Assembly (NCBI RefSeq): GCF_964340395.1
Contig: NC_135558.1
Span: 22,072,064 to 22,136,063, forward strand
Source: Glandiceps talaboti
Lineage: Eukaryota > Hemichordata > Enteropneusta > Spengelidae
Reading direction: 5' to 3'
Length of the DNA stretch: 64,000 bases
Shown: positions 51,542-64,000 of the stretch, in pieces
How positions within the stretch are numbered: the stretch's first letter is position 1
Layout of the letters: the number at the start of each line of letters is the position of its first letter
The notes under the pieces: model-generated
What the model saw: only the letters and a program-made list of their open reading frames with translations
What the model was told of the DNA's origin: nothing
The model's database searches: none
Made by a program: the position numbers and the translations under genes

Positions 51542-52044
51542 TATGATAAATATGTGCTATTTATTTATTATAATGGCTGTCATTATTATTTCCTGGGTAG
51601 GATTTTAATAGATGAGTCAATACCTGGCGGATTGATGGATGAAGCAATATACGACATGTGTGGCATTATCATTGATTTGCCTAATTGAGTATTATTTGAC
51701 CTGATTTGTTGTGTTCCTTTGTAACGAATATTTGATTGCATGATATAATATTTTTAGAGTTTTATTTCACGAATGGAATCTACGTGGCGTGTAAACTTAA
51801 ATAAGTAGCATTATAATAAACGTATTGTATAATATCATATCTCATAATACTGTTGGCGCAAAAGAATATAAATTCTTTGAGATGTTTTGCATACTGATTA
51901 AGTTAATTAGCAGAATAACATAATAACATAATTTTCCTGTGTGTATACTGTTATTTTCGTTCATCGTTTATTACTTTTGCAATGTTTAATTTGTCTGTAC
52001 AATGCGCTGAGATTGTAGCGCGATTTTACATAAATAAAAAAATA

Positions 52045-52103
<59 letters not shown>

Positions 52104-52117
52104 TAATGATGATGATG

Positions 52118-52154
<37 letters not shown>

Positions 52155-52164
52155 CAACAACAAC

Positions 52165-52230
<66 letters not shown>
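52045..52230. repeat. (AAT)n microsatellite with GAT and AAC blocks
   Basis: About 60 trinucleotides, mostly AAT, with a four-unit GAT block near 52107 and ACA/AAC units near 52153. Poly-Asn and poly-Leu frames are artefacts. Confidence 0.97.
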
Positions 52231-53105
52231 TTGTTCATTTAATTGTATTCACAGATAATGATGTTTTAATGGCAGAGCCCTTTACAGATGTATGTTACAT
52301 GTGTGAATCATGACGTGATATTTGTTCAGCAAAATGCGTGGATATTAGCATATTTAGATTCATGAATTCATATTTTTGTCAATCCATCAATTGATGACTA
52401 ATGTACCTATAGGAATACTTTCAGTTTATAGCAGGTACAATACTGCCCTAAAATTCATGATAATGATCTACGCAATATAACAGCACGACATCAAATAGTA
52501 AACGTCCTTCGAAACACAACACGAAATTATTTCCACCTGATATCGTCTTACATACAGCAGACAGAGAATAGGCAATCATGATACCTATAATCAACGTAAC
52601 AGCAATGGATTGATTAAAATATCGCCGCTAACTTTATCTGTAAAGAGTAAAATCGTTAGTGGCTATCACTAAATTTTCCATGACAGACGTATGACGGTCC
52701 TTTTCGTGTATTTCTCTCTACCTCAGGTTTGATTATCCAGAAGTCTCATATAACTACAGGTTCGTGGAAAAGAGAAAGTATACTTCTAGCTTTAGGGTAC
52801 ATTGAAACCTTGTTATGGAAACAGCATGCATTAAATATAACTTAGTGAAATTACAAATACCTAAATAAGAATATTACAGATACATCAATATCTACCGACA
52901 GTAGCTGATGGCAATTTATTGTAAAATGACGAAATGGATAACTTAGTATGATAGTGAATGTAGAATTCATAATCTATGTTTTATCATTTGACTTTATTGG
53001 ATTCACTACATTATATTATTAATCTTTTCTTTTTTTCAAATTCAATCAAAGATCAATATTAAATAAGTACAAAATATGGACTAATATATCTGAGTTCGAC
53101 ATGAA
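52231..53105. other. Unassigned spacer
   Basis: No feature supported. Confidence 0.5.
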
Positions 53106-53108
53106 TCT

Positions 53109-53160
53109 AAACAAACAAACAAACAAACAAACAAATGCATGCATTTATCTGTCTGCATGC

Positions 53161-53217
<57 letters not shown>

Positions 53218-53235
53218 CCTACCCACCAAACCGAC

Positions 53236-53290
<55 letters not shown>
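53109..53290. repeat. (AAAC)n, CTAT-CTAC-CTGT tetranucleotide complex
   Basis: (AAAC)n lies at 53109-53135. CTAT units (53163-53214) pass to CTAC, then to 14 CTGT (53235-53290). The block order matches 10197-10368. Confidence 0.95.
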
Positions 53291-53291
<1 letters not shown>

Positions 53292-53435
53292 CTGAAAACT
53301 ATATTTATTAGCAGTGATAAACTCTAAATTACGGCATATATAAATTATGAATGGGCTTTGTATAATGCACGCGAACAAAGAACCTGAGCTTTTTTCCAGC
53401 AACATTTTGATCATACATGAATTTGTCACGTTTTA

Positions 53436-53493
53436 CCTCCCATAGGGGAGGCAAAGTTGTGGTTCTGTCCATCCATCTGTCTGTTTGTTTGTT

Positions 53494-53562
<69 letters not shown>

Positions 53563-53870
53563 AGCTTCCTTCATCCTTAAAATTATTTTCTCATGCTTTA
53601 TGGTAATGTCTCTCTATAATTTGTTTTTTGGCAAACTGTATCCAAAATCATTTATAGAATTTGCATATTTATGAAATTTATCAATTATGTACCATCTCTT
53701 TTGTTGTTTATTGTATATTTGCGTAACGTGCATATTAATGAGTCATTTGCATAATTTACTTGTTATACTTTAAACTGAAAACCTAATAATTTGTTTCAAA
53801 TTTTCTGTTCGTTGCAGTAGCTTTTGTTAATCAGTAATTTGTATCATTAATTGTATTTCTTAAATTGACA
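53436..53870 (-). mobile_element. Helitron-like element, copy 3, opposite orientation
   Basis: Read on the minus strand, an AT-rich body with an ATTATGCAAATGACTCATTA core motif leads to a (GACA)n tract (plus-strand CTGT, 53476-53562) and then a CCTCCC/GGGAGG hairpin at 53436-53452. The order matches 18240-18690 and 57950-58840. Body similarity is weaker, so family identity is tentative. Confidence 0.4.
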
Positions 53871-55608
53871 ATGTCTTGACAATGCGTAGTTGGCATAACA
53901 AAGAACATGGTTGACCTACTAATGAAACGTGTGCTATAGATGTGATTGCTATGTAATAAATACTGTATAAACATTTGTACGACTAATCATACCAAATATT
54001 TATTAAATAATGTCAGAAATTGTTGCTATGGTTTAAATAAATTTTGTGGATGTATTAATAACAATATTGCCATATGGTATACATGCATGATGGCTGATCA
54101 GACATTCTTTTACCTCCCACGGTGTATATCATTAAATATTGACTTGCACGGCCTATAGATGCACACTACTGATTGGTTTTCATAAGTAATGATATATACT
54201 AATTGTATGATAAATTAATAATGATATTTACTCTTTCATCCAACTTATAAGCTGGTTATATATAATGATTAGAATCATGGTCCTCAGGTATGATCGACCT
54301 TCTTGCTTACGTGTCATTACTAATTTGTTAATAATACCACTATCACTCTCATCTAAACCTTCCAGTTATAGTTCCTGTTGGACTGTGTTTTGAAGTGACT
54401 ACAAGGTACAATGTAATTTGCATCACTGATCATACTTACTGATTAGGTGATATACCATCAGACTTTTAGTTTATTAGAGACGATTATTTGCAATCAGAAA
54501 TGTTGTTATAAAATTTCGGCTTGTAGTTTCATGTTCTATCAAGAGGTGGCGCTGTATAAACTCTTTCATGCTTTAATGGACTGGCAATGTCCTGCACAGG
54601 GAAAATAGTGTGCCGATATAAAATAAAAGACTTTCTTAAGGTCACGACGAAGTCAGTGCTTATATCCGGTTATTAAAGGTATCATTCAGCCAGTGTTTGC
54701 AGTATATGGACAAAAATGAAACATGGAGTCTAGCCAGAACTGTATTAAATGCATTCAGTATATTGTTAAAACCGCGGATTTTTTATTTGCCTTTTCGTGA
54801 CGTGCTTCTTCCCAAAATTTTCGTAAACCAAAACAAAAAGCAAGTCAACAGGTGCCCCATCTTGTCTTGATGCTTCATTATTTTATCTGTGTTTACGTTA
54901 TTATCAACTCAAATTGTGTTAATATATAACCTTTAACATCACCAAATATTACCATATGACACTTGCTCATCATGTTCATTGTATTGCTTTATATGATGTG
55001 ATCGTTTTCGAAGCCGTTTTATATGCTAAACATCATAACCATTCTTTAAAAAAGTCGATATAATCCGTTTCCCGGAAGAACTTCAAAGGGAGAATATTAA
55101 GCCCTTATTATCTTTACGACTGTTTAGTTTATTTTACGTTAAAATTGTCGTTTGAATGGTCGCGTCGCCATCAATGGATGTAAATATATATTATGGGATA
55201 TATGCAGTTTTAAGATATTCGGTCGTTCTACAGATGAAACACCCATAGTACGGTTTATGTTTACCAATTATGTCTCAGGTTTCTCAGGTGATGTTTTGCT
55301 ACATAAATATTAAATAATAATCAATTATAAAAGTGTTATCATTCAGATTGATTTGTTAGCTTTCTATTGTTCAAAATCAATACATCACACGGATACATAT
55401 AATTAGAATATACGTGAAATATTTGATCAAATGTTAGCATAATAGCGTTTAATTATATGAACGAAAATGGTTGAAAGATTTCACAATTTTTAAATATAGT
55501 TAACATCTCATGATCAGATGATTTTATTGAAATCTCTGAGCAGTACAATAACTTCTGTTAAACCAGACTAGCGTGGTTCATTTGTAAAGTAGACGATGGA
55601 CGACACCC
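53871..55608. other. Unassigned spacer
   Basis: No feature supported. Confidence 0.5.
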
Positions 55609-55990
55609 TTTATTGCGTTCTAGTACCATAGGTGGTTGATGTGGTGTGACGTTATTGCGTTCTAGTACCATAGGTGGTTGATGTGCTGTGACGTTATTGC
55701 TTTCTACGTACCGTAGGTGGTTGATGTGGTGTTACGTTATTGCTTTCTACGTACCATAGGTGGTTGATGTGGTGTGACGTTATTGCTTTCTACGTACCAT
55801 AGGTGGTTGATGTGGTGTGACGTTATTGCTTTCTACGTACCATAGGTGGTTGATGTGGTGTGACGTTATTGCTTTCTACGTACCATAGGTGGTTGATGTG
55901 GTGTGACGTTATTGCGTCCTACGTATCATAGGTGGCTGATGTGGTGTGACGTTATTGCGTTCTACGTACCATTGGTGGTTGATGTGGTGA
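55609..55990. repeat. 43-bp minisatellite, about 9 copies
   Basis: GACGTTATTGCTTTCTACGT then ACCATAGGTGGTTGATGTGG recurs at 42-43 bp spacing (55628, 55670, 55713, 55756, 55799). Unit length is not divisible by three. Confidence 0.93.
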
Positions 55991-57949
55991 ATTTCTCAGT
56001 CATAATACGGAGACTTTGTGTAAATTCGAAAAAAAGTATTAATTAGCTTGTGAAATTATAGATTTTGAATAATCTTTAGACGTAGTCGTATAGGAAAAGT
56101 GTATGTTACATTTTTTGCGACCTGTCGCTTTAAGATGCTCCATATTTGATATGTTATTTTAATACCTGACGGGAGGGGGCATCAAGTGTCCAAATGACCA
56201 TTTAATAGTTGCATGGACTACAAACTACAGCACGTGTCCTGTATTTGTAAAGAATTGGGTAATGTTACGATGCATGTGCAATCATGGCATAGTATAATTG
56301 ACTATTTGGCCCGTACTCCACAAAATGTCGTCATTGCTACATTGTGGTTTTAGATAATCTGATGGTTTCTAACTAACATACTATCGAGCCTGAATCGTCT
56401 GAGAAACATACATTATATAGAATTATATGGAATTATAAGTGAATATTATTTGTCGAATGACTATCATTATCAAATACACTACTGGCTGCTATGTTGGGGA
56501 CATCTGATCATTCATATTTGGTGTTCAAAAGACAAAGAAGTAAGTTATTGGATGTTTTAAAGAGATTATCGTCGTTGATATTAAATTTATTCATCTAACG
56601 TTGTCAGGAAATTATTCATATTAATCAACAAACACTGGGGTTATTGAGGTCATGGCCATTTTAAAGAATAAAGGTTTATTTGGAAATCGTAGTCTTCTGC
56701 CAAGAGAATAGGAGACGTTACTTGATACCAGCTGAACATTGCCCTAGGCCTCCTAGGCCTCCTAAGCAAACAAATGTGTCTACGTAAGAAAAGCAGACAG
56801 GCACGCTATATTACTTTCAAACTAAATTTGCCTCAGCATATTTTATTGCGTTTTGTCGAATATGCTGACTATGCTAGATTATTGCATGTTTAGCCAAAAT
56901 CCCAGCAGACGACCCTTAAAACGACTAGTTAAAACTGTATTACCTAAATGTTCACTATTCTACTAGTTTAAGTTGTACTGTTGGCGTATTATACACTAAA
57001 ATTTGTGAAAACAAGTAACAAAAAGATCGGTAGTACTGTCATAGATGTATATAACTGTAAACGCCCCGCCTTATTTGTCGGTTTTTATGCGACCAGCTGC
57101 TTGAAGATTAGATGCTTTCTTTCGGTGGAAACAAAACACCTTGTTGTGAATTAACTACGGCGAATTTAAGGCCCCGATCGTCAGCTTATTGTGGACAATC
57201 CAATATATTTCTCACTGAAAGACATTCAAAACATAATAAGATCTGAATTATTCTTGACTAAACATTTTTCATTCAGTTTGGTTAAAAACACCTTTAAGCG
57301 TATATTTAATGGTGTCTGTTATGGTACTCCCGACACGAAAACCAATTCCATACATCACTCATCTTTCTATCATCTTTCAAGGTAAATATCACCATGGTAA
57401 CATTTGCGTCATCGTGGGTAATTTTCCCAATGAAACTCATTTTCAGGCGACGCGTAACAATACGATCTGTTGCATCTTGTTGGAACGAGCCTGGGGTGTT
57501 CCTCGTCACGCTGCACTGGGCACTAAGCTTTAAAATAACGAAAGCTCGCTAAACTGTCTTAAAGACAGACGTTTGAGGAAATCATCTTTGTAGCTCATCT
57601 AAGGATGACCTACATAAGCAACATGTTTTGCGTTCATTTCAGACTAGCATTGACGAATTCCCAGGTTGCAAAATATTTCCTACGACGCAGAAGAAAAAGA
57701 GGACACGTAGAGGAAAAGCTTTGTTTTCATTGTTTTGTAAATAGGTCGCTTTGTTGAATTAATTTATTACAAATGGTTGACAATGGTGGTTAAAGGGCCA
57801 CAAGATGAGTTGATATGTTTGAGGTGTAATTTCTTCCCACATTGTAATTACAATTGTCGACATTGTAATGTCTTTCTGCATGCATTATTAAAAGTCACCA
57901 ACAGTATTCTAATTACTGATTTACACTCGACCACCACTTGCACCTAGGT
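55991..57949. other. Unassigned spacer
   Basis: Overlapping short frames on both strands near 57191-57533 show no domain. A perfect 14-bp palindrome, ATTGTAATTACAAT, lies at 57841-57854. Confidence 0.5.
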
Positions 57950-58731
57950 GAACTCAAACCAGGTGCTAGGATATAATGTAAACCAGATGTAAATTGAATG
58001 TCTCCCCTAAGAGTAAATTAAAATTGAAAACCATGTGGACAAACGTCATAAGACAGGTGTCCTTTGTTATCTTTGATATATGTAGCAAATTATATGGACT
58101 TTGAAGCTTGCATAGTCAAGATACAGCCTAATTGCCACACACCATTAATTCATGCAACTGTTGCACTAAAACTAAAAGCTATGCCAACATGCTTTGTAGG
58201 ATATGTAGGATAGGTGTGCTGTATTATGGTTGTTGTGTGCCAAATTATTTTTAAATTGAGATGTGCATTCTCAAGATATAGTTTATATACTGAAAATCAT
58301 TAATTTGCAAATTACTCCTTTAAAGTGAAGGCCACGTGGACAACATTCACAGAACAGGTGCGTATACTTACGATTGCTGTATGTAACAAATTATATGATA
58401 TTTAAATTTTGCTTTCTAAAGATATAGCTTAATTACTGCAAATCTTTAATCATGGAAATTATTCATTAAAACTATAAGCTACATCAAACTTTATATAATA
58501 TGTGTGCTTTGTTATGTTCAACACATGTATCAAAGTATATTGAATTTGATTAAGCAAATGACTAAATAATGGTCATTGATGTTTACCAAATCTAATCAGT
58601 AGTGTCATTATATGTGGTAGCAAAATTCATTAGAATCGATGCAGTAGTGTTTGAGATGTGTCCACAAACTGACACACACACATATGTACATACACAGACG
58701 GATGGACGGACAGACAAGCAGACAGACAGGC

Positions 58732-58802
<71 letters not shown>

Positions 58803-58840
58803 TAAAAGCATAACATAAGACTCCCTTACGTAGTGTAAAA
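57950..58840 (+). mobile_element. Helitron-like (HINE/pearl-type) non-autonomous element, copy 2
   Basis: About four ~150-bp core repeats carry the motifs CATGTGGACAA / CACGTGGACAACATTCA, ACAGGTG, CTTTGTTATG, and AAGATATAGCTTAATTACTG. They are followed by TTTACCAAATCTAATCAG, TTAGAATCGATGCAGTAG, (GACA)n at 58696-58800, and CATAACATAAGACTCCCTTA. Motif order and spacing match 18240-18690. The 5' limit is uncertain. Non-coding. Confidence 0.6.
58696..58800. repeat. (GACA)n microsatellite
   Basis: About 26 units with GACG, GATG and GACAAGCA variants at the 5' side. It forms the subterminal tract of the Helitron-like element. Confidence 0.96.
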
Positions 58841-60708
58841 TCTATCCGATGACGTAATTCAGTATACGTACTGAATGGTACTGGCACTCCCCACTATGCA
58901 ATCAACAGTTCCAACAATGCCAAAAAACAAATTGTAATTTCATAGAGAGCATACATTGACATTAACTTTTTACTAGAATAGTTTTCAGTTCTTGTTTTTA
59001 TAAACTGTGTTTGTGACCCTTTCAAGGGGGACGTCTGGAAAATATGACAACATGTTTTGAGGTAACAAATATCTACAAAATCAACTTGCAATGTTGCCTG
59101 AATGTCTCCATCGAGAATGTCCTAATAAACTCACGTGAACAATTTTATGATTGCGACAATTGAACTGCAGATGGCGCTGTCATTGTTGCCTTAACTATAC
59201 ATCTCACATAGATCTGATCCAGTCTCAATCGTGCCCAATTATTTGAGGATGAGCGGAGATTTTGTAATGAGGTTAGAGATTGTTCAGATGCCTTTCAATT
59301 TGAATGGAATTTGAAGGTTTAGTTTATACATGTACTTAATTCAATAACAACGTCGACTCTCTTTAATTATTCCGAGTCTAAGAGTATTATACGGTAACCG
59401 TTATGTTTACGTTTTTAAAAGCAGGTATGATTATCTTGTATCAAAACACGAAGACGTTGTATTTTTACCAGCTTATTAGTATCAACCAGTTCGCTCAGAA
59501 GTGAGGTATAGTGAAGGCTGTCAATAAAGTATTTTTGAGATGCAACGAATTTTTTTTTTCAGATAGAACATGTCGCATAGAAGTTATTGTAGGACTTCGA
59601 TGCTTTCATTACGCATTTGGTGGATGCAAACATGAACTGATTATGAAATACAGCAATTAGAAGAGTATTAGGCAAGTTGAATAGTTAGTGAATTGGTTGC
59701 TAGCTATAGAGAAGTTATTTCCAGAACCACTATCAATTTTATTGTAAGCATATAATCCTTGGTAATGGAAAAAACTGCTTTCACTAGACTAAGTATATTA
59801 TCGAATACATCACGTGTCAAACGCGTGAGTAAAGCAGCCGCATTGACTGCGTACAGAGTTGTTACGTCAAACATTTGTCAGTATTCATATCAGATTACTG
59901 GCTGTTAGCGACAAAATTGTTGTTGTTGTCTTCACAAAAATACAAACATTAGGATTACCTCAATTGCAAATGAAAGCAAAACAATTTTGATACATTTTGA
60001 CAACATTAATGAAATTTGTATATGACGGTCATTAATGGTGGCATTATTAAAATATAAATCCATGAATAACCTCGAAATATACCACGTCGGATGCCAGGCT
60101 GCTGGCAAACTCGAAATTGATGGCCCCGGAGGGCGCCAATCGAATGCTATGAAATTATTTGTCTTCTTGGTATCAGGTATTCGATTACCTTCTAAATTGA
60201 ATATATTTTACAAAATAGAAATGAACGTTGATGGCGCAAATCATTCTTCATCCAAGGTATCATTCACCAGTGTTGAATTTGTTGATTCATGCGTTATTAA
60301 AGAGAAGTTGCACAGCACTTTCTGGTCAACGTCCTCGCCAAACCAAAACGGATACAATTTTTATCCCTTCACATTCATTGAACATTGACGATCTAATTTC
60401 ACGCCGTAGAGAATTCATTGTTTATGTTGTCGTATATCGGCAAACAACCGAAAATCGTGGTCGTCCATGCAGGAAATAGAGATGTATTATTAAAACGAAT
60501 CAGCGTGATCGATTACACTTCAACAAAAGTAATAAGCTGACTCACAATTCCTTGAGCTTAGGATTACCAGGGTTGTGTTCATCTATTATTTAATTTTTTA
60601 CTCGCCAATTTTAGTCATCAAACTTCTTCAGTCGGTCTCACTTCTGGCAGCCGAGCTTAATTAACATCTCACAAAATTTCAGCTAACATTTGTGAACGTT
60701 TCCTATGA
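58841..60708. other. Unassigned spacer
   Basis: Two overlapping plus frames at 60035-60388 (117 codons) and 60228-60479 (83 codons) have no recognised domain. I do not call a gene. Confidence 0.45.
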
Positions 60709-60792
60709 CGCGCGCGCGCACGCAAGCAAGCACACACGCACACACGCACGCACGCACGCAGGCGGGCGGGCAGGCAGGCAGGCACGCGCGCG

Positions 60793-60827
<35 letters not shown>

Positions 60828-60890
60828 ACACACGTACGTACGTACATACATACATACATACATACATACATACATACATACATACATACA
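60709..60890. repeat. Compound microsatellite CG/GCAC/GGCA/AC/ACGT/ACAT
   Basis: Blocks of CGCGCA, GCAC, GCAGGCGG, AC (about 60794-60825), ACGT and ACAT (60844-60890) follow one another in one tract. Confidence 0.95.
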
Positions 60891-61564
60891 GACCTTGTAT
60901 TTTAATTACATCATACATATTTGGAAATATTTTTGTGATTCGCATTCAGTACGCATGAGACTAGCTAGGCTTATTTTTTTATTATCGCCGATGTCTTCAA
61001 AACGGTTATGACCAATGAGAGAACTTGTCAATTTGTGCATTGCTACTTTGGCCTTCAAAAGATACAAGATATGTTTCTGTCAAGAAAGTTGCCAGTAGGG
61101 AAACTTGATTCGTGAAAATCAATCAGTGAATAATCTCTTGGCTCCCATATATTGAAAGGAGACACAGCTGGCACAACATTAAAGAGATAGCTAAAACTCT
61201 TTCAACGATCCAAATAGTGGAGCATTGTGATCAGATGTAACAACAAGTGATGTATGGACCATATATTTACTATCACATACTCTTAGGCATTACTTTCTTT
61301 ATGATCATTGCTAGAAATACAGCGTGAACAGGCTCATAGGTGCAATACCCCCCATATAGTGTTCGCCGTGTTGTTCACCTAAAGGAATATAGACATCAAC
61401 AAGATTTGTTATAAATATCCACTTGCATTATTGTCATAGCTAATGTACATGGACTCATTGTTAGTTACTCATACAACTTTCCCACTAAGACATAATTGCT
61501 TAGACCGGTATCAGCCATGACAGTTACATTGTTGGGATTTCTGTTTTCTTTGTTTTATTGTGAT
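60891..61564. other. Unassigned spacer
   Basis: No feature supported. Confidence 0.5.
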
Positions 61565-61902
61565 ATGGCATAAAAAATTGTGTGGTTCCGATTACATTCA
61601 ATTTAAGAAAGATGAGGTCGGTAGATTTTTAATTTTGTTTTTTATTTTTGTATTGTCTCTGTTTTATTGGTTGTACAGCCATTTTATTAGATGTACAGCC
61701 ATTACAGATTGGAAAAACAGTTTTATATTATTGTTTTAAGTTGATGTCAGTTTCTGCAGCCACTATTCCTTGCGAAACTTCACAAATTTCGTTATTTTGC
61801 TTTATTTATTTCTCTCGAATACGTAAAGAAAGTTTAGGGTCGGCCTGAAAAACTAGATGGGGTCGGGTAACCGGAACCAAACAACTTTTTTTATAAGGCA
61901 TA
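61565..61902. mobile_element. MITE family A, copy 2
   Basis: The left end TTGTGTGGTTCCGATTACAT at 61578 and the inverted right end TTGTTTGGTTCCGGTTACCC (61865-61884) extend outward through A-rich sequence to GGCATA/AAGGCATA. The interior matches 20681-21028 with small indels, including a doubled TAGATGTACAGCCATT-type segment. Confidence 0.75.
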
Positions 61903-62046
61903 ATGTAATAATCTTATACAAATGACTGAAAATGTTTGAAGTCGCTAAGTCAGTAAGTGAAGCTCCATTTCCAACAAAGTCAGTGTATTCAATACAGGTA
62001 AAAACACACACTAAAACTTATTTTGTTTTTCATCACATCATGATAA

Positions 62047-64000
62047 AGATATTTAGATGTTGTCACAAAAGGCCCAGGAATTACCCATTGTGAATATGTA
62101 GAAAGAGGTCAGGTAATTACCCATTGTGAATATGTAGAAATAGGTCAGGTAATTACCAATTGTGAATATGTAGAAAGAGGTCAGGTAATTACCAATTGTG
62201 AATATGTAGAAAGAGGTCAGGTAATTACCCATAGTGAATATGTAGAAAGGGGTAAGGTAATTACCAATTGTGAATATGTAGAAAGAGGTAAGGTAATTAC
62301 CCATTGTGAATATGTACAAAGAGGTCAGGTAATTACCCATTGTGAATATGTAGAAAGAGGTCAGGTAATTACCCATTGTGAATATGTAGAAAGAGGTAAG
62401 GTAATTACCCATAGTGAATATGTACAAAGATGTCAGGTAATTACCCATTGTGAATATGTACAAAGAGGTCAGGTAATTACCCATTGTGAATATGTAGAAA
62501 GAGGTAAGGTAATTACCCATTGTGAATATGTAGAAAGAGGTCAGGTAATTACCAATTGTGAATATGTAGAAAGAGGTAAGGTAATTACCCATTGTGAATA
62601 TGTACAAAGAGGTCAGGTAATTACCCATTGTGAATATGTAGAAATAGGTAAGGTAATTACCCATTGTGAATATGTAGAAAGAGGTCACTTAATTACCCAT
62701 TGTGAATATGTACAAAGAGGTCAGGTAATTACCCATTGTGAATATGTACAAAGAGGTAAGGTAATTACCCATTGTGAATATGTACAAAGAGGTCAGGTAA
62801 TAACCCATTGTGAATATGTACAAAGAGGTAAGGTAATTACCCATTGTGAATATGTAGAAAGGGGTCAGGTAATTACCCATAGTGAATATGTAGAAAGAGG
62901 TAAGGTAATTACCCATTGTGAATATGTACAAAGAGGTCAGGTAATTACCCATTGTGAATATGTACAAAGAGGTCAGGTAATTACTCATTGTGAATATGTA
63001 CAAAGAGGTAAGGTAATAACCCATTGTGAATATGTACAAAGAGGTCAGGTAATTACCCATTGTGAATATGTACAAAGAGGTCAGGTAATTACTCATTGTG
63101 AATATGTAGAAAGAGGTCAGGTAATTACCCATTGCGAATATGTAGAAAGAGGTCAGGTAATTACCCATTGTGAATATGTAGAAAGGGGTCATGTAATTAC
63201 CCATTGTGAATATGTAGAAAGAGGTCAGGTAATTACCCATAGTGAATATGTAGAAAGAGGTCACTTAATTACCCATTGTGAATATGTAGAAAGGGGTCAG
63301 GTAATTACCCATTGTGAATATGTAGAAAGAGGTAAGGTAATTACCCATTGTGAATATGTAGAAAGAGGTAAGGTAATTACCCATTGTGAATATGTACAAA
63401 GAGGTCAGGTAATTACCCATTGTGAATATGTAGAAAGAGGTCAGGTAATTACCCATTGTGAATATGTACAAAGAGGTAAGGTAATTACCCATTGTGAATA
63501 TGTAGAAAGAGGTCAGGTAATAACCCATTGTGAATATGTAGAAATAGGTCAGGTAATTACCCATTGTGAATATGTACAAAGAGGTCAGGTAATTACCCAT
63601 TGTGAATATGTACAAAGAGGTCAGGTAATTACCCACTGTGAATATGTACAAAGGGGTCAGGTAATTACCAATTGTGAATATGTACAAAGAGGTCAGGTAA
63701 TTACCCATTGTGAATATGTACAAAGAGGTCAGGTAATTACCCACTGTGAATATGTACAAAGGGGTCAGGTAATTACCCATTGTGAATATGTAGAAAGAGG
63801 TCAGATAATTACCCATTGTGAATATGTAGAAAGAGGTCAGGTAATTACCCATTGTGAATATGTACAAAGAGGTCAGGTAATTACCCATTGTGAATATGTA
63901 GAAAGAGGTAAGGTAATTACCCATTGTGAATATGTACAAAGAGGTCAGGTAATTACCCATAGTGAATATGTACAAAGAGGTCAGGTAATTACCCATTGTG
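62047..64000 (+). CDS. Possible repetitive ORF (GQVITHCEYVER)n, partial, no Met seen
   Basis: From just after an in-frame TAA at 62044-62046 this plus frame stays open to the window end, about 651 codons. It contains more than 50 copies of a 12-residue unit, consensus GQVITHCEYVER, with K for Q, Q for E, S for C and N for H variants. There is no in-frame ATG, so it could only be an internal or 3' exon. The frame survives all variants, including the two that stop the minus frame. That is suggestive but weak: a 36-bp repeat with an open consensus stays open by default. Unrecognised family. Confidence 0.18.
62073..64000. repeat. 36-bp minisatellite, at least 53 copies, no indels, runs off the window
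   Basis: The unit is built from GGTCAGGTAATTACCCAT and TGTGAATATGTAGAAAGA. All copies are exactly 36 bp. Variation is by substitution at recurrent sites (TCAGG/TAAGG, GAAAG/CAAAG, CATTG/CATAG, AGAGG/AGGGG). The minus frame (NYLTSFYIFTMG)n is interrupted by TAA where GGTCACTTAATT replaces GGTCAGGTAATT (near 62685 and 63261). The array continues past the window end. Confidence 0.97.

Noticed and set aside
51982-52242. Poly-Asn / poly-Leu ORFs
   Set aside because: These are translations of the (AAT)n microsatellite.
57191-57533. Overlapping ORFs on both strands
   Set aside because: Three mutually overlapping short frames of chance-like length with no recognisable motif.
60035-60479. Overlapping 117- and 83-codon ORFs
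   Set aside because: The two frames contradict each other and neither shows a recognisable family. Low priority without transcripts.

Overview
This window reads as non-coding nuclear DNA from a marine invertebrate animal. It is AT-rich, with very low gene density. It has abundant long microsatellites (CA/TG, TA, GA, CTGT, CTAT, ATGT, AAT), many large minisatellites, a tRNA-derived SINE, short inverted-repeat transposons, and Helitron-like elements with a microsatellite near the 3' end. Such content is typical of molluscs, brachiopods, hemichordates and amphioxus. I cannot choose a phylum from sequence alone. No bacterial gene organisation, rRNA, functional tRNA, reverse transcriptase or transposase domain was seen.

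Layout. 1-3.8 kb: spacer with a 40-bp minisatellite and CA/TA and ATGT microsatellites. 3.87-10.1 kb: the dominant feature, a roughly 5-kb array of a 30-bp satellite between two ~97% identical copies of a ~0.6-kb flank. The array contains a 1,117-bp higher-order duplication. 10.2-10.4 kb: a graded tetranucleotide tract. 13.0-15.7 kb: a candidate 2.7-kb DNA transposon with a smaller one nested inside. 15.8-16.9 kb: a 37-bp minisatellite whose unit can fold into a hairpin. 18.2-18.7 kb: Helitron-like copy 1. 19.2-20.4 kb: an indel-free 30-bp array open for about 400 codons. 20.7-21.0 kb: a MITE whose second copy is at 61.6-61.9 kb. 28.3-28.6 kb: a tRNA-derived SINE. 32.8-36.5 kb: inverted heptamer arrays bracketing the only convincing protein-coding fragment (33.8-34.4 kb), which carries an 11-bp frame break. 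36.9-37.4, 43.7-44.0, 44.7-45.1, 45.9-46.1 and 55.6-56.0 kb: further minisatellites. 47.5-49.7 kb: a cluster of hairpins and very short inverted-repeat elements. 53.4-53.9 and 57.9-58.8 kb: more Helitron-like copies. 62.07-64.0 kb: a 36-bp array, indel-free, running off the window edge, with one plus-strand frame open throughout.

Most long open reading frames here are a by-product of repeat units divisible by three (30, 30 and 36 bp). Two arrays (19.2-20.4 and 62.1-64.0 kb) differ from the big satellite because they contain no indels at all, so translation cannot be dismissed. No pathway or operon can be built from this window. Its interest lies in repeat architecture and in the one probable gene fragment.
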